Position numbers and translations under genes: made by a program. A stretch of DNA of 33,544 bases from Listeria booriae (GTDB lineage: Bacteria > Bacillota > Bacilli > Lactobacillales > Listeriaceae). Where the stretch lies: assembly GCF_000766865.1 (NCBI RefSeq), contig NZ_JNFA01000007.1, positions 1 to 33,544 of the forward strand. Direction: 5' to 3'. Under the pieces are notes generated by a model, which was not told where the DNA came from, ran no database searches, and was given only the letters and a program-made list of their open reading frames with translations. This document shows positions 22,730 through 31,983 of this stretch, piece after piece. Position 1 is the first letter of the stretch. Each line of letters opens with the position of its first letter.

Positions 22730-22747
22730 ATTACAGGAGGTTTAAGG

Positions 22748-23671
22748 ATGAAAAAGAAAAAATTCACAGCACTTCTTCTCGTCGTTCTAACATTAGGCTT
22801 GGTACTGGCTGCATGTGGTGGCGGTTCAAGTAGTTCAAGTGATGACGAGGCGAAACAAGAAAAGAAAGCACGCACACTAACGGATGCACTTGATCGCAAA
22901 GTAGAAGTTCCAGCAACACCGAAGAAAATCGTAGCGATTCAAAACGCTGGCGAACTTTACGCGTTAGATATTAAACCAGCTGCAACAACAGATTACTACA
23001 TGGGCATTTACCCTGACTTCTTAAAGGGTGTAGAAAATATCGGCGGTGACAAACCAAATGTCGAAAAAATCGCCGCACTAAAACCGGACTTAATCATCAT
23101 TTCCGATTATCAAAAAGACATGTTGACTAATTTGGAAAAAATCGCACCGGTTTACGCAACTAAATTTGGCGTAACACCAGATGAGCAATTAACAGATATT
23201 GCCAATCTAGTAAACGCCAAAGATGCTGAAAAAGCATACCAAAAGAAATACGCGAAAGAAACTGAAGAAGCTAAAGCAACATTGAAAAAAGACGGCATTG
23301 AAAACCAAAAAGCCGCTGTTGTCCAATTCTGGGGCAAAGAAACATATATCCATGATCCAATCGTATTCGGCGGCCTATACGACGCTGGTTTCACACCAAC
23401 CGAAGCCGCTAAAAAGAATACCGAAACAAAAGCCATCGCAACAGAAGCAGTTCCAGCCTATGTTGGTGATGCAGATCAATTCTTTATTTTAACACCAGAA
23501 GGTAAAACAACAGAAGACGTTAGCACATTACTTTCAGGTATTTGGAAAGACATCCCGGCTGTCAAAGCAGGCCATGTCTATCTTGTCGACAATGACAAAT
23601 GGAGCAACTACACAGCCCCATCTAGAGAATACCAAATGCAAGACGCTATCGACAAAATCACGAAGAAATAA
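22748..23671 (+). CDS. Iron-siderophore ABC transporter substrate-binding lipoprotein
   Basis: This 307-residue class III (FecB/FhuD-type) binding protein begins with a lipoprotein signal peptide (lipobox LAAC, lipidated Cys about residue 23), followed by a Gly/Ser/Asp linker. The domain has the typical ALDRKVEVPATPKKIVAI, EKIAALKPDLIII, and a late GHVYLVDNDKW. It would catch a ferric siderophore at the outer face of the membrane. No permease or ATPase gene is adjacent, so it must use a transporter encoded elsewhere. The Fur box upstream supports iron control. The specific ligand is unknown. Confidence 0.9.
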   Translation: MKKKKFTALLLVVLTLGLVLAACGGGSSSSSDDEAKQEKKARTLTDALDRKVEVPATPKKIVAIQNAGELYALDIKPAATTDYYMGIYPDFLKGVENIGGDKPNVEKIAALKPDLIIISDYQKDMLTNLEKIAPVYATKFGVTPDEQLTDIANLVNAKDAEKAYQKKYAKETEEAKATLKKDGIENQKAAVVQFWGKETYIHDPIVFGGLYDAGFTPTEAAKKNTETKAIATEAVPAYVGDADQFFILTPEGKTTEDVSTLLSGIWKDIPAVKAGHVYLVDNDKWSNYTAPSREYQMQDAIDKITKK

Positions 23672-23672
23672 C

Positions 23673-23718
23673 AAAACAGGATTTACTGCGCCCCCAAACG
23701 TAGTAAATCCTGTTTTTT
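23673..23718. terminator. Bidirectional terminator between lipoprotein and serine hydrolase genes
   Basis: A perfect 15-bp stem (23673-23687 with 23702-23716) ends in T-runs on both strands and serves the two convergent genes. Confidence 0.9.
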
Positions 23719-24886
23719 AATGGTTCAGCAACTCGTAAATATGATTATTCACCTTGCCGAACGATTTTATATTATTTTGGATGTTAGAAAGTAGGACAAC
23801 GCATGTTTTGCCGCTATGACTGAAGCTATTCGATACATTCCAACCACTTAACACACCATGACTATTATAACTTCCTGGATCAGCATAAAAGCCCATACCA
23901 TATCCCGAAGAACTTCCAGCTGTAAACATTTTCTCAAAACTCGTATCATTAATCAGTTTGCGATTTGACAAAGCGCGGTCAAATAAAAACATATCCGTCG
24001 CCGACATATAAATATCACCACAACCATAAAGCTGAGATAAGTCAGGCAAGTACGGCGTTTTATACGTCCCATCTTTCTTAATACTGTACCCTACTGACCG
24101 CTCTTTCTCCTTATCAAATGTCGTATACATACCCGAATGTGTCATCCCCGCAGGTTTGAAAATATTGTTTTGCAGGTAATTAATTAATTTCTCACCACTT
24201 AATTGTTCGACAATATAGCCTAAAACACTATAATTTGAATCTTGATAATCCCATTTCCCAGGCTGCCGCTTAATGCCTTGCGCCTCAATATCTTTCACCA
24301 AATCAGCCGGACTAATCTTCGCGTTTTCTTCCGTGTGACCAACAATGCCCGACGTATGATTTAATAAATTTTTCAATGTAATGGTGTTGCCGTTCGGAAA
24401 ATCTGGCAAATAGCGCGATACTGGATCAGAGACTTGCAATTTCCCGCGCTCTTCCAACTGCAAAATCGCCGTTGCAATCAATGCTTTCTGAGAAGAACCG
24501 ATATAGTAGACCGTGTCAGGCGTATTCGCAATATCCTTCTCTCGGTTCGCAACCCCATAACCTTTATTCAGCACAATTTTGCCTTCCCGGTAAACCAATG
24601 CTGTACCACTAAATCCGAGACTTTCTAAATAATTATCAATTTCTTCATTTTCTACTATCGTTTTCGTTTTTTGCTCCGCAGGTTTCGCGGGTGCCTTTGC
24701 TGGTGGCTTATTCGTTGTCTTCTTCTCCGTTGCCACTGACTTATTCTCCAAGTTCTCCGGTGTAATCCACTTCACCACAATGAAAATACTCGCCAACAAT
24801 AAAAAAATCAGACCAACACCAACATAAAAATCACGTTTTCGTTTTTTGCGCCGTTTGGAGGAGCGACTTGTTTCTGGAATTGCCAT
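23717..24886 (-). CDS. Membrane-anchored beta-lactamase-family serine hydrolase (PBP-like)
   Basis: This 389-residue penicillin-recognising enzyme has a very basic N terminus, one membrane helix (about residues 21-39) and an Ala/Pro/Lys-rich linker (about 50-75). The class C/beta-lactamase fold follows. The active-site SxxK is S131-SQ-K134. The usual YxN is YQD (214-216), so Asn is replaced by Asp, and the KTG-type motif is HSGK. Such proteins may be D,D-carboxypeptidases, esterases or related hydrolases acting on the cell wall. The Asp change could alter specificity. The gene is convergent with the iron lipoprotein gene. Confidence 0.85.
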   Translation of the reverse strand: MAIPETSRSSKRRKKRKRDFYVGVGLIFLLLASIFIVVKWITPENLENKSVATEKKTTNKPPAKAPAKPAEQKTKTIVENEEIDNYLESLGFSGTALVYREGKIVLNKGYGVANREKDIANTPDTVYYIGSSQKALIATAILQLEERGKLQVSDPVSRYLPDFPNGNTITLKNLLNHTSGIVGHTEENAKISPADLVKDIEAQGIKRQPGKWDYQDSNYSVLGYIVEQLSGEKLINYLQNNIFKPAGMTHSGMYTTFDKEKERSVGYSIKKDGTYKTPYLPDLSQLYGCGDIYMSATDMFLFDRALSNRKLINDTSFEKMFTAGSSSGYGMGFYADPGSYNSHGVLSGWNVSNSFSHSGKTCVVLLSNIQNNIKSFGKVNNHIYELLNH

Positions 24887-24982
24887 GTATTGTCCTCGTT
24901 TCTAAAATATTGCTCGCTTGCCCCCACACAATTCCCCAATTGTATAGTATATAACAACTATAGTAGTCGATTTTCGCTCGAT

Positions 24983-25011
24983 TTGCAAATTAATATTTTG
25001 TATATTATAAA
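24983..25011 (+). promoter_or_regulatory. Sigma-A promoter of lacD
   Basis: -35 TTGCAA (24983-24988), a 17-bp spacer and -10 TATAAA (25006-25011) lie about 105 bp before the start codon. Confidence 0.55.
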
Positions 25012-25039
25012 TTTGGTGTTAGAATATAGCTACATCCAA

Positions 25040-25064
25040 GTTTACGCCGTATTTAACAGGGTAT
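25040..25064 (+). promoter_or_regulatory. Sigma-B promoter of lacD
   Basis: GTTTAC-N13-GGGTAT (25040-25045 and 25059-25064) matches the sigma-B consensus closely, 52 bp before the start. I recall that the L. monocytogenes homologue (lmo0539) belongs to the sigma-B regulon. Confidence 0.8.
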
Positions 25065-25115
25065 TGTTATTACGTATGCACAAAAAGAAATAAAAGAAAG
25101 AAGGAGATTAGAGTT

Positions 25116-26132
25116 ATGGTACAAATCACAAAAGGTAAATTTGATGGTTTACAAAGACTTTCCAATGATAAAGGTATTATCGCAGCGCTCGCAATTGACC
25201 AACGCGGTTCTTTAAAGAAAATGATCCAAGAAGCAAAGGGTTCCGAGAGCGATAAAGATGTAGAAGACTTCAAGCAACTCGTTTCCGAAGAGTTAACGCC
25301 TTACGCATCTGCTATTCTTTTAGATCTTCAATATGGTACTCCTGCCATTAAAGCTCGTAACGAGAATTGCGGTTTACTAACTTCCTACGAAAAAACAGGC
25401 TATGACGCAACAACTCCTGGTAAATTGCCAGATTTAATTGCCGACTTATCTGCTTTGCGCATTAAAGAAAATGGCGGCGACGCAGTGAAAATTTTAGTGT
25501 ATTATGATCCAGACGAGCCTGCTGAAATCAATGAAATCAAATATGCGTTCTTAGAGCGTATCGGTGCAGAATGTCGTGAAGTGGATATTCCGTTCTTCCT
25601 TGAACCAATTACGTACGATGCTAAAGTAACAGATTCAGCAAGCGCAGAATATGCCAAACTGAAACCTGCGAAAGTTAAAGCATCCATTAAAGAATTCTCC
25701 AAACCGCGTTATGGTGTGGATGTACTTAAACTAGAAGTTCCAGTTAACTTTAAATATGTAGAAGGCTTTGCAGAAGGCGAAACCGTTTATACGAAAGAAG
25801 AAGCTGGACGCCATTTTGAAGAATGTTCCGACTTAAGCCCACTGCCATTCATTTATTTGAGTGCTGGCGTAACGGCTGAACTTTTCCATAAAACAATCGC
25901 ATTTGCCAATGAGCATAAAGTGCAATATAGCGGCGTACTTTGCGGACGCGCAACATGGAAGGACGGTATTGAAGTATACGGTAAACAAGGCGACGACGCA
26001 TTGCGCGAATGGTTGCGTACACAAGGTAAAGAAAATATCACTTCCTTGGACGAACTATTAAACGCTGGCGCTTCCCCTTGGTGGTCAAAATACGGTTCAT
26101 TTGAAGATGTACACGTTGTAGAAAAACAATAA
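25116..26132 (+). CDS. lacD: Tagatose 1,6-diphosphate aldolase
   Basis: This 338-residue class I aldolase cleaves tagatose 1,6-bisphosphate into dihydroxyacetone phosphate and glyceraldehyde 3-phosphate. Related enzymes also accept other ketohexose bisphosphates. Family features include ALAIDQRGSLKKM near residue 25, AILLDLQYG, VKILVYYDPD and DVLKLEVPV, which holds the likely Schiff-base lysine, then FIYLSAGV and VLCGRATWKDG. Length is normal for LacD. It stands apart from other lac/tagatose genes, which suggests a general or stress role in keeping with its sigma-B promoter. AAGGAGA precedes the ATG. Confidence 0.95.
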   Translation: MVQITKGKFDGLQRLSNDKGIIAALAIDQRGSLKKMIQEAKGSESDKDVEDFKQLVSEELTPYASAILLDLQYGTPAIKARNENCGLLTSYEKTGYDATTPGKLPDLIADLSALRIKENGGDAVKILVYYDPDEPAEINEIKYAFLERIGAECREVDIPFFLEPITYDAKVTDSASAEYAKLKPAKVKASIKEFSKPRYGVDVLKLEVPVNFKYVEGFAEGETVYTKEEAGRHFEECSDLSPLPFIYLSAGVTAELFHKTIAFANEHKVQYSGVLCGRATWKDGIEVYGKQGDDALREWLRTQGKENITSLDELLNAGASPWWSKYGSFEDVHVVEKQ

Positions 26133-26147
26133 TCTAGAAGCAATATG

Positions 26148-26184
26148 AAAAAACAGAACTAGTTTCCGCTAGTTCTGTTTTTTT
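26148..26184 (+). terminator. Terminator of lacD
   Basis: AAAAAACAGAACTAG pairs with CTAGTTCTGTTTTTT around TTTCCG, with T-run. From 26185 to 26365 I see no gene, only a weak hairpin and A/T-rich DNA. Confidence 0.9.
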
Positions 26185-26365
26185 GAACCCTCTTAGAGGT
26201 TCAGTTCGTTGTAGTTAGCAACTTACTTCGTTAGTTTTATTATAAAACAGCGATGCTTTTTTTACTATGGATAAAGCGTGAACGTTTTTGGGTATTTTGC
26301 TTGTAGAGAACGCTTTCAGCTACTAAAAATAGTGATTTTGTGATTTTTCATAATCAGAGCAAAAA

Positions 26366-26402
26366 AAACGCCCTTTCCCACAAGTGAGAAAAGACGTTTT
26401 TG
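26366..26402 (-). terminator. Terminator of rplM-rpsI
   Basis: On the minus strand ACGTCTTTTCTC pairs with GGGAAAGGGCGT (G-U pairs), followed by eight T. Confidence 0.85.
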
Positions 26403-26413
26403 ATTTGTAAATA

Positions 26414-26806
26414 TTAACGTTTTGAGAACTGAGGTGCACGACGAGCGCCTTTAAGTCCTGGTTTTTTACGTTCTTTCATACGTGGGTCACGAGTTAATAG
26501 ACCTGCGCGTTTTAGTGGAGAACGGTAGTCTGGTGCTACTTGTAGCAATGCACGTGAAATACCGTGACGGATTGCTCCAGCTTGACCAGTGTAACCACCA
26601 CCATGTACGTTTACTAATACATCGTAGTTACCTAAAGTTTCTGTTGCAACTAAAGGTTGTTTAATAACTTCGCGAAGAGCCGCGAATGGAATGTAATCTT
26701 CCCAATCTCTATTGTTAATAACAACTTTGCCATCGCCTGGTACTAAACGTACACGAGCTACTGAGCTTTTACGACGACCTGTTCCATAATATTGTACTTG
26801 AGCCAC
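26414..26806 (-). CDS. rpsI: 30S ribosomal protein S9
   Basis: The 130-residue protein shows the S9 features: [16 protein letters not shown] at the N terminus, [17 protein letters not shown] in the middle and the basic tail [17 protein letters not shown] that reaches the P-site tRNA. It starts with GTG, with GGAGGG 9 nt upstream. It follows rplM by 22 bp as in most bacteria, and they form one operon. Confidence 0.98.
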   Translation of the reverse strand: MAQVQYYGTGRRKSSVARVRLVPGDGKVVINNRDWEDYIPFAALREVIKQPLVATETLGNYDVLVNVHGGGYTGQAGAIRHGISRALLQVAPDYRSPLKRAGLLTRDPRMKERKKPGLKGARRAPQFSKR

Positions 26807-26828
26807 TTTGCTTTCCCTCCTCTTCTAA

Positions 26829-27266
26829 TTATCCGCGTAATTGATACACTTCTGGTTGTTGCGCAGCATGTTCGTGCTCAGCCCCACCATAAACGTGTAA
26901 TTTTTTGAATAGTTGACGTCCTAGAGAGTTCTTTGGAAGCATTCCTTTTACAGAAAGTTCGATTAGTCTCTCAGGATTGTTCGTACGTAGGTCACCCGCT
27001 GTACGTGATTTCAAACCGCCTGGATATTGAGAGTGACGGTAGTAGATTTTGTCAGTTGCTTTCTTACCAGTTAAACCAACTTTACCTGCATTAATAATAA
27101 TTACGAAGTCCCCAGTATCAACATGAGGAGTAAATTGTGGCTTTGTTTTACCACGCAAGATTGAAGCGACTTCACTAGATAAACGACCAAGTGAAACACC
27201 CTCTGCGTCAATAACATACCATTTACGTTCTACTTCGCCTGGTTTTGCCATATAAGTTGTACGCAT
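26829..27266 (-). CDS. rplM: 50S ribosomal protein L13
   Basis: This 145-residue L13 is identified by [43 protein letters not shown], the signature [11 protein letters not shown] and LHVYGG. It starts at an ATG after AGGAGGG. It is the first gene of the rplM-rpsI operon, with a promoter and a roughly 140-nt leader that probably senses free L13. Confidence 0.98.
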   Translation of the reverse strand: MRTTYMAKPGEVERKWYVIDAEGVSLGRLSSEVASILRGKTKPQFTPHVDTGDFVIIINAGKVGLTGKKATDKIYYRHSQYPGGLKSRTAGDLRTNNPERLIELSVKGMLPKNSLGRQLFKKLHVYGGAEHEHAAQQPEVYQLRG

Positions 27267-27406
27267 AATTTTCCCTCCTAAATTTAAGAAAAATGCGATC
27301 TGTAAACCGTTCCATAGCCCACAATCCGCTTTTCGATCTTTACATTTTCATTGTTCTATTCAACACAACAAACTTTCCGGGGCTTATTGTGGGGCAAACA
27401 ATACCA
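27267..27406 (-). promoter_or_regulatory. Putative L13 autoregulatory leader of rplM
   Basis: The transcript between the promoter and rplM is about 140 nt and contains GCGGATTGTGGGCTATGGAA (minus strand, 27311-27330) next to GTTTACAGATC. I recall similar L13-leader RNAs in Firmicutes. The match is by eye only and the exact borders are unknown. Confidence 0.5.
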
Positions 27407-27412
27407 TAGTCA

Positions 27413-27441
27413 ATAATACAGTTTTTACACGCAAAAGTCAA
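27413..27441 (-). promoter_or_regulatory. Sigma-A promoter of rplM-rpsI
   Basis: On the minus strand there is -35 TTGACT (27436-27441), a 17-bp spacer and -10 TATTAT (27413-27418). It lies just past the truA stop. Confidence 0.8.
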
Positions 27442-27468
27442 TGCGATTATGAAAAAAATTTCAAAATA

Positions 27469-28209
27469 CTAATCGTAGTAAACTTCCCACAAAAACAAGC
27501 CTTGCGGTGAGGCGGTTTTGGCACCTTTTGTCCGATCTTGTGCTTCTAAATTTTCTTTCACTTGCTGAGCGCTCAGCCGTCCATTACCAACGTCTAGCAA
27601 TGTCCCAACTAAAATCCGCACCATGTTGTATAAAAAACCATTTCCTTTAAAAGAAAACGTCAATGTATCGCCAACTTCTATTATATCAATCGCATAAATC
27701 GTCCGCACTTTGTCTTCCCGACCAGAACCCGCCGCACAAAAGCTAGTGAAATCATGTTCTCCCGTCAATACATCCGCTGCCTCGCGCATCTTCGCTATAT
27801 CTAAAGCAAATGGATAATGTAGCGCAAAACGCCTTGCAAAGGGGTCAAAAACCGCCGAACGGTTCACAAAATAACGATATTCCTTCCCAGTTGTACCGAA
27901 TCGCGCGTGAAAATCCGACGCCACTTCCTCCACTGAAACAAAACTAATATCGTAAGGCGTATACGTTTGCAATGCCTTACGATATTTATCAGGCGGAATT
28001 AGAAGCGGCGAATCGAAATGAATGACTTGCCCTTTTGCATGAACTCCTGTATCCGTACGGCCAGAACCGACAATTTTGACAGGCGTTCCTTTATGCATGC
28101 GTTGTAGCGCTTTTTCGATTTCTTCTTGTACTGTGCGTCCGTTTGGCTGAATTTGATAGCCTACGAAATCCGTACCGTCATATTGAATTATCGCCTTAAA
28201 TCGTTTCAT
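27469..28209 (-). CDS. truA: tRNA pseudouridine(38-40) synthase TruA
   Basis: The 246-residue enzyme converts uridines 38-40 of many tRNA anticodon arms to pseudouridine. The catalytic aspartate is D53 in GRTDTGVHA. Other features are [12 protein letters not shown] at the N terminus, [13 protein letters not shown] and the late [16 protein letters not shown]. It is the last gene of the ecfA1-ecfA2-ecfT-truA unit, 14 bp after ecfT, with GAGGT upstream of the ATG. Confidence 0.97.
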   Translation of the reverse strand: MKRFKAIIQYDGTDFVGYQIQPNGRTVQEEIEKALQRMHKGTPVKIVGSGRTDTGVHAKGQVIHFDSPLLIPPDKYRKALQTYTPYDISFVSVEEVASDFHARFGTTGKEYRYFVNRSAVFDPFARRFALHYPFALDIAKMREAADVLTGEHDFTSFCAAGSGREDKVRTIYAIDIIEVGDTLTFSFKGNGFLYNMVRILVGTLLDVGNGRLSAQQVKENLEAQDRTKGAKTASPQGLFLWEVYYD

Positions 28210-28223
28210 TTTTCATACCTCAC

Positions 28224-29021
28224 TTATGTCCGTAGCCAGAATAACAACGCCGTAACAACAAGCATCATCACTAGCAAAAACGTATCCGAAAAGCGCCATG
28301 ATAGCAGTCTGAATTTCGTTCGACCTTTACCGCCACGATAACCGCGCGCTTCCATGGCTATCGCTAAATCCTCTGCCCGTTTAAATGCACTGATAAACAA
28401 TGGCACGAGTAGCGGCACAATCGCCTTCATTCGTTCTTTAATCGGGCCACTCGAAAACTCCACACCACGAGCTTTTTGCGCCTTCATAATTTTTTCTGTT
28501 TCATCCATTAATGTTGGAATAAAACGCAGCGCAATACTTAGCATCAACGCCAATTCATGGACCGGAAAGCGAACATAGCGCAATAACGCGAGCATGCTTT
28601 CAATCCCGTCCGTCAACTCAATCGGGCTTGTCGTAAGCGTAAGCAATGTCGTCATAAAAATAATCAACACAAAACGCGCAAAAATCATCGCCCCGTTCAT
28701 CAATCCAAGACTAGTGACGTGAATCGGTCCCCACTCAAAATAAGTTGTCCCACCTTGCGTAAAAAAAACTTGCAACAACAGCGTCAAAATAATCAACCAA
28801 AACACTGGCTGCAGTCCTTTGATAAAGAACATGAAAGGCACGCGCGACGCAAACAACAAACTGAGTACAAAGACAAAAAGTAGCGCATACGTCACCCAAT
28901 TATTCGCCAAAAACACAATCACGATAAAATACATCACGGCAGTAATTTTGGCACGAGGATCTAATCGGTGTAGCCATGACTCCCCGGGAATAAAGCGGCC
29001 GAGAATCATCTTATCCATCAT
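28224..29021 (-). CDS. ecfT: ECF transporter transmembrane subunit EcfT
   Basis: This 265-residue membrane protein couples the two ATPases to interchangeable vitamin/metal-binding S components. It has about 5-6 helices and the two Ala-Arg-Gly coupling motifs, KAQKARGVEF and MEARGYRGG, in the cytoplasmic helices. The start overlaps the ecfA2 stop by 4 nt (ATGA). No S-component gene is nearby, as is usual for group II ECF systems that serve several S proteins. Confidence 0.96.
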   Translation of the reverse strand: MMDKMILGRFIPGESWLHRLDPRAKITAVMYFIVIVFLANNWVTYALLFVFVLSLLFASRVPFMFFIKGLQPVFWLIILTLLLQVFFTQGGTTYFEWGPIHVTSLGLMNGAMIFARFVLIIFMTTLLTLTTSPIELTDGIESMLALLRYVRFPVHELALMLSIALRFIPTLMDETEKIMKAQKARGVEFSSGPIKERMKAIVPLLVPLFISAFKRAEDLAIAMEARGYRGGKGRTKFRLLSWRFSDTFLLVMMLVVTALLFWLRT

Positions 29022-29890
29022 CCGCCAGCCACGCCCTTCCCAAGAAACGGCACCATTTCACCTACTAATTCATCAATTGTTAAACATGTTTTCCCTAAAG
29101 TCACCGCAAACCGCTGTTCAAATCGTCGTTGGAAATGCACCACATCTGGAACCGAAAGCCCGAGTTCCGTCAATTTATCAGGATTACTAAAAGCTTCGCG
29201 CGGAGTCGCAATTTGCTCCACTGTTCCACCTTTCATCAAGACCACTTTTTCGGCATATGTCGCGGCATCTTCCATGCTATGCGTTACCAAGACCGTTGTA
29301 AGCCCTTTTGACTTGTGCAAGTTCGCAAACATTTCCATAATTTCATGGCGCCCGTTCGGATCAAGCCCTGCAGTCGGTTCATCCAACACCAAAACCTCCG
29401 GGTCCATCGCCAAAACACCAGCAATCGCCACACGACGCATTTGGCCGCCAGAAAGTTCAAACGGTGAACGCGTCAAAATCTCCTCTGTCAAGCCGACTTC
29501 AACGATGACTTTGCATGCTCTCGCCTTCGCATCTTCCTCTGACACACCAAAATTCAGCGGACCAAAACAAATATCTTTTTCCACCGTTTCTTCAAATAAT
29601 TGCGCCTCTGGAAATTGAAACACAATACCGACTCGTTTACGTATATCGCGTAATCCTTTTTGCTTTTCACCAGCTTTAATCACACGGTCTCCTAGCGTCA
29701 CAACGCCTTCTGTCGGAGTTAGCAGGGCATTTAGATGCTGCAATAAAGTAGACTTGCCCGAACCAGTATGACCAATAATCGCCGTATAACTTCCCGAATC
29801 AAGCGAAACACTGACATCTTGAAGCGCCCGCGTCTCAAATGGTGAATTTTTTTGATAACAATAACCTACTTGTTCAAATGTAATGTCCAT
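29018..29890 (-). CDS. ecfA2: ECF transporter ATPase EcfA2
   Basis: The 290-residue ATPase has Walker [10 protein letters not shown], signature [14 protein letters not shown], Walker [13 protein letters not shown] and switch VTHSMED. The C-terminal extension (about 225-290) is typical of EcfA subunits. Its start lies inside the end of ecfA1 (25-nt overlap), and its stop overlaps ecfT. With EcfA1 and EcfT it forms the energising module for vitamin uptake such as riboflavin, biotin or folate. Confidence 0.96.
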   Translation of the reverse strand: MDITFEQVGYCYQKNSPFETRALQDVSVSLDSGSYTAIIGHTGSGKSTLLQHLNALLTPTEGVVTLGDRVIKAGEKQKGLRDIRKRVGIVFQFPEAQLFEETVEKDICFGPLNFGVSEEDAKARACKVIVEVGLTEEILTRSPFELSGGQMRRVAIAGVLAMDPEVLVLDEPTAGLDPNGRHEIMEMFANLHKSKGLTTVLVTHSMEDAATYAEKVVLMKGGTVEQIATPREAFSNPDKLTELGLSVPDVVHFQRRFEQRFAVTLGKTCLTIDELVGEMVPFLGKGVAGG

Positions 29891-30705
29891 AATTGCTCCA
29901 TCAGTGCCCCTTCCATCAAGCTTCGGTCCGTAAGCGGGATTCCAGCAAGTTCTAATTTTTCCTGTAGTGACGTAATAAACGGCACGCCTAAGCCAATTCT
30001 GCGCATCTCCTGTGCCTGCTCAAAAATTTCTTTCGGCGTTCCTTCCAAGTGTCGCGTTCCCTGATTCATGACAATCACCCGGTCGGCCAAAACTACTTCG
30101 TCCAAATCATGCGTAATCGAAATGACCGTAATCGCCTCGCGCTCCCGCATCACTCGAATCGTCTCCATCACCTCAGCCCTACCACGCGGATCAAGCATCG
30201 AAGTCGCCTCATCCAGTATAATAACGTCCGGCTGCAATGCAAGCACCCCAGCAATCGCTACACGCTGTTTCTGACCACCCGAAAGGCGCGATGGCTCATG
30301 TAACGCATATTTCTGCATACCGACCTCATCAAGCGCTCTGTCGACACGCTCCACCATAAGCTCGTGCGGGACACCATGATTCTCCAAGCCAAACGCCACA
30401 TCATCCTGCACCGTCGCCCCAACAAACTGATTGTCCGGATTTTGAAAAACCATCCCGACTTGCTTTCTAATATCCCAAATCGTTTTTTCCCCTAATTTAA
30501 AATGGCCAATTTTCACCATACCGTCCGTCGGAAACAACAAACCGTTCAGCAATTTTGCAATCGTCGACTTACCCGAACCATTATGCCCAACAATCGCAAG
30601 CCATTCCCCTTTTTCAACCGTAAAAGAAACATCTTTCACAGCAAAATCTGGCGCATCCTCATATTTATAACTCACGTGATCCAATTTCACAAAATCATTC
30701 GACAT
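29866..30705 (-). CDS. ecfA1: ECF transporter ATPase EcfA1
   Basis: This 279-residue ATPase starts at the ATG at 30705. GTG codons upstream (to 30714) overlap the GTGAGG ribosome site. Motifs are Walker [10 protein letters not shown], signature [14 protein letters not shown], Walker [13 protein letters not shown] and switch SITHDLDE. It is the first gene of the ecfA1-ecfA2-ecfT-truA operon behind the promoter at 30747-30775, and it pairs with EcfA2. Confidence 0.96.
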   Translation of the reverse strand: MSNDFVKLDHVSYKYEDAPDFAVKDVSFTVEKGEWLAIVGHNGSGKSTIAKLLNGLLFPTDGMVKIGHFKLGEKTIWDIRKQVGMVFQNPDNQFVGATVQDDVAFGLENHGVPHELMVERVDRALDEVGMQKYALHEPSRLSGGQKQRVAIAGVLALQPDVIILDEATSMLDPRGRAEVMETIRVMREREAITVISITHDLDEVVLADRVIVMNQGTRHLEGTPKEIFEQAQEMRRIGLGVPFITSLQEKLELAGIPLTDRSLMEGALMEQLWTLHLNK

Positions 30706-30746
30706 CACGCACACCTCACTCTCACACGTTCCTATTTCTCTGCTTC

Positions 30747-30775
30747 ATTATAGTATAAAAAAAGACCCCACGCAA
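30747..30775 (-). promoter_or_regulatory. Promoter of the ecfA1 operon
   Basis: On the minus strand there is -35 TTGCGT (30770-30775), a 17-bp spacer and -10 TATAAT (30747-30752). The remaining DNA from 30776 to 30935 is A/C-rich with no gene that I can support. Confidence 0.6.
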
Positions 30776-30938
30776 AGAAAGATTTCTTCCACCCAAATTC
30801 CAAGCCCAATTATAGCAAAACCAACACGCTCCAACTACAAAATTTCAACATCCATGTAATAGCATAAAAGAAGCGCCAAAATCGAACATTTTAGCAAAAA
30901 CTGTTCACAATATGTCCATGTACTTCGATTTCCAGAGA

Positions 30939-30947
30939 TGCTATACT
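30939..30947 (+). promoter_or_regulatory. Extended -10 promoter of the acetamidase-family gene
   Basis: TG-C-TATACT lies 79 bp before the start. The -35 is weak. A short dyad AATAAT-CTT-ATTATT follows at about 30964-30978. Confidence 0.55.
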
Positions 30948-31026
30948 TTATCAAAGTACACTTAATAATCTTATTATTCATTGTTACTTCAAGAAACACA
31001 ACTACTAAAGAAAGGAGAATATTTTG

Positions 31027-31920
31027 ATGCATCCTGTGACAGAACAACACGTAATTTATGCAATGGATAAAAGCACGAACCCAAGCATGAGAGTCGATAA
31101 TGGCGCTGTAATCACAATCAATACACCCGATTGCTTTAACAATCAAATTAAATCCGAAAACCAGCCACTAAATCTCCTCAATTGGAAAGAAATGCATCCA
31201 GCAGCAGGCCCAATTTTTATTAACGAAGCAGAACCTGGCGACATTTTGGCTGTTACAATAGAGAAAATTCAAATAATGGGGCACGCAACAATCCTTACCG
31301 CTCCAGGACTTGGCTTACTCGGCGGTGAACTAGAAGAACACGTCGTTCGCCATCTCCCAATCGTTAACAACAAACTTATTTTTTCAAAGAAAATGGCAAT
31401 TCCTATCAAAAAAAGAATTGGCATCATTGGAACAGCACCATCTGGATTGCCCGTCCCATGTAGTCTCTCAGACACACACGGCGGCAACATCGGCTCCCAA
31501 GACGTAAAAGAAGGCACAACACTATTCCTTCCCGTTAACGTCTCTGGCGCCCTCTTAGCACTTGGCAACATACACATAGCGTTAGCAGACGGTGAAGTAT
31601 CTTTTTCCGGCGCTAGCATCCCAAGCCAAGTAACCGTACGCTTACAAGTAGTCAAAAATAAACAATGGCCGACACCAAGCCTTATCTGCGAAGATAAAAT
31701 TATCACCATCGCATCTGCGCCAACACTTGATGAAGCAAGCATCATAGCAACTCGCAACATGACACAACTCCTAACAGCCACAACACACACATTGCGTTCA
31801 GAAGCTATCATGCTACTATCACTAGCCGGCGATTTACGAATCAGCCAAGTCAACAACAAGACCAAAGTAGCCCGCATGGAACTACCATTACACTACTGGT
31901 CTGAGAATCCGTTCTTATAA
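31027..31920 (+). CDS. Acetamidase/formamidase family protein
   Basis: The 297-residue protein is of the FmdA/AmdA family, which hydrolyses formamide, acetamide or other small amides to ammonia and the acid. Visible motifs are the early acidic/metal region (EPGDILAVTIEKI), GIIGTAPSG, CSLSDTHGGNI with the conserved metal-binding Asp/His, LFLPVNVSGALLALGNIHIA and ADGEVSFSGAS. I chose the ATG at 31027, 9 nt after AAAGGAG. A TTG just before it is possible. It has its own promoter and terminator. The substrate is unknown, and it may help with nitrogen scavenging. Confidence 0.9.
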   Translation: MHPVTEQHVIYAMDKSTNPSMRVDNGAVITINTPDCFNNQIKSENQPLNLLNWKEMHPAAGPIFINEAEPGDILAVTIEKIQIMGHATILTAPGLGLLGGELEEHVVRHLPIVNNKLIFSKKMAIPIKKRIGIIGTAPSGLPVPCSLSDTHGGNIGSQDVKEGTTLFLPVNVSGALLALGNIHIALADGEVSFSGASIPSQVTVRLQVVKNKQWPTPSLICEDKIITIASAPTLDEASIIATRNMTQLLTATTHTLRSEAIMLLSLAGDLRISQVNNKTKVARMELPLHYWSENPFL

Positions 31921-31925
31921 CCACT

Positions 31926-31982
31926 TAAACACAATTACTACACAAACCTTCCCGTTTTCGTGTAATGATTGTGTTTTATTTT
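31926..31982. terminator. Bidirectional terminator between acetamidase and AlkZ-like genes
   Basis: AACACAATTACTACAC pairs, with one mismatch and a G-U, with GTGTAATGATTGTGTT, followed by T-rich sequence on the plus strand. Confidence 0.75.
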
Positions 31983-31983
31983 T

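Noticed and set aside
26303-26320. CcpA cre-like site (GAACGCTTTC region)
   Set aside because: The outer bases do not fit the cre consensus, and it is not near a promoter that I can support.
31269-31877. 202-aa ORF on the minus strand
   Set aside because: It is antisense to the acetamidase-family gene, which has clear family motifs and its own ribosome site and terminator.
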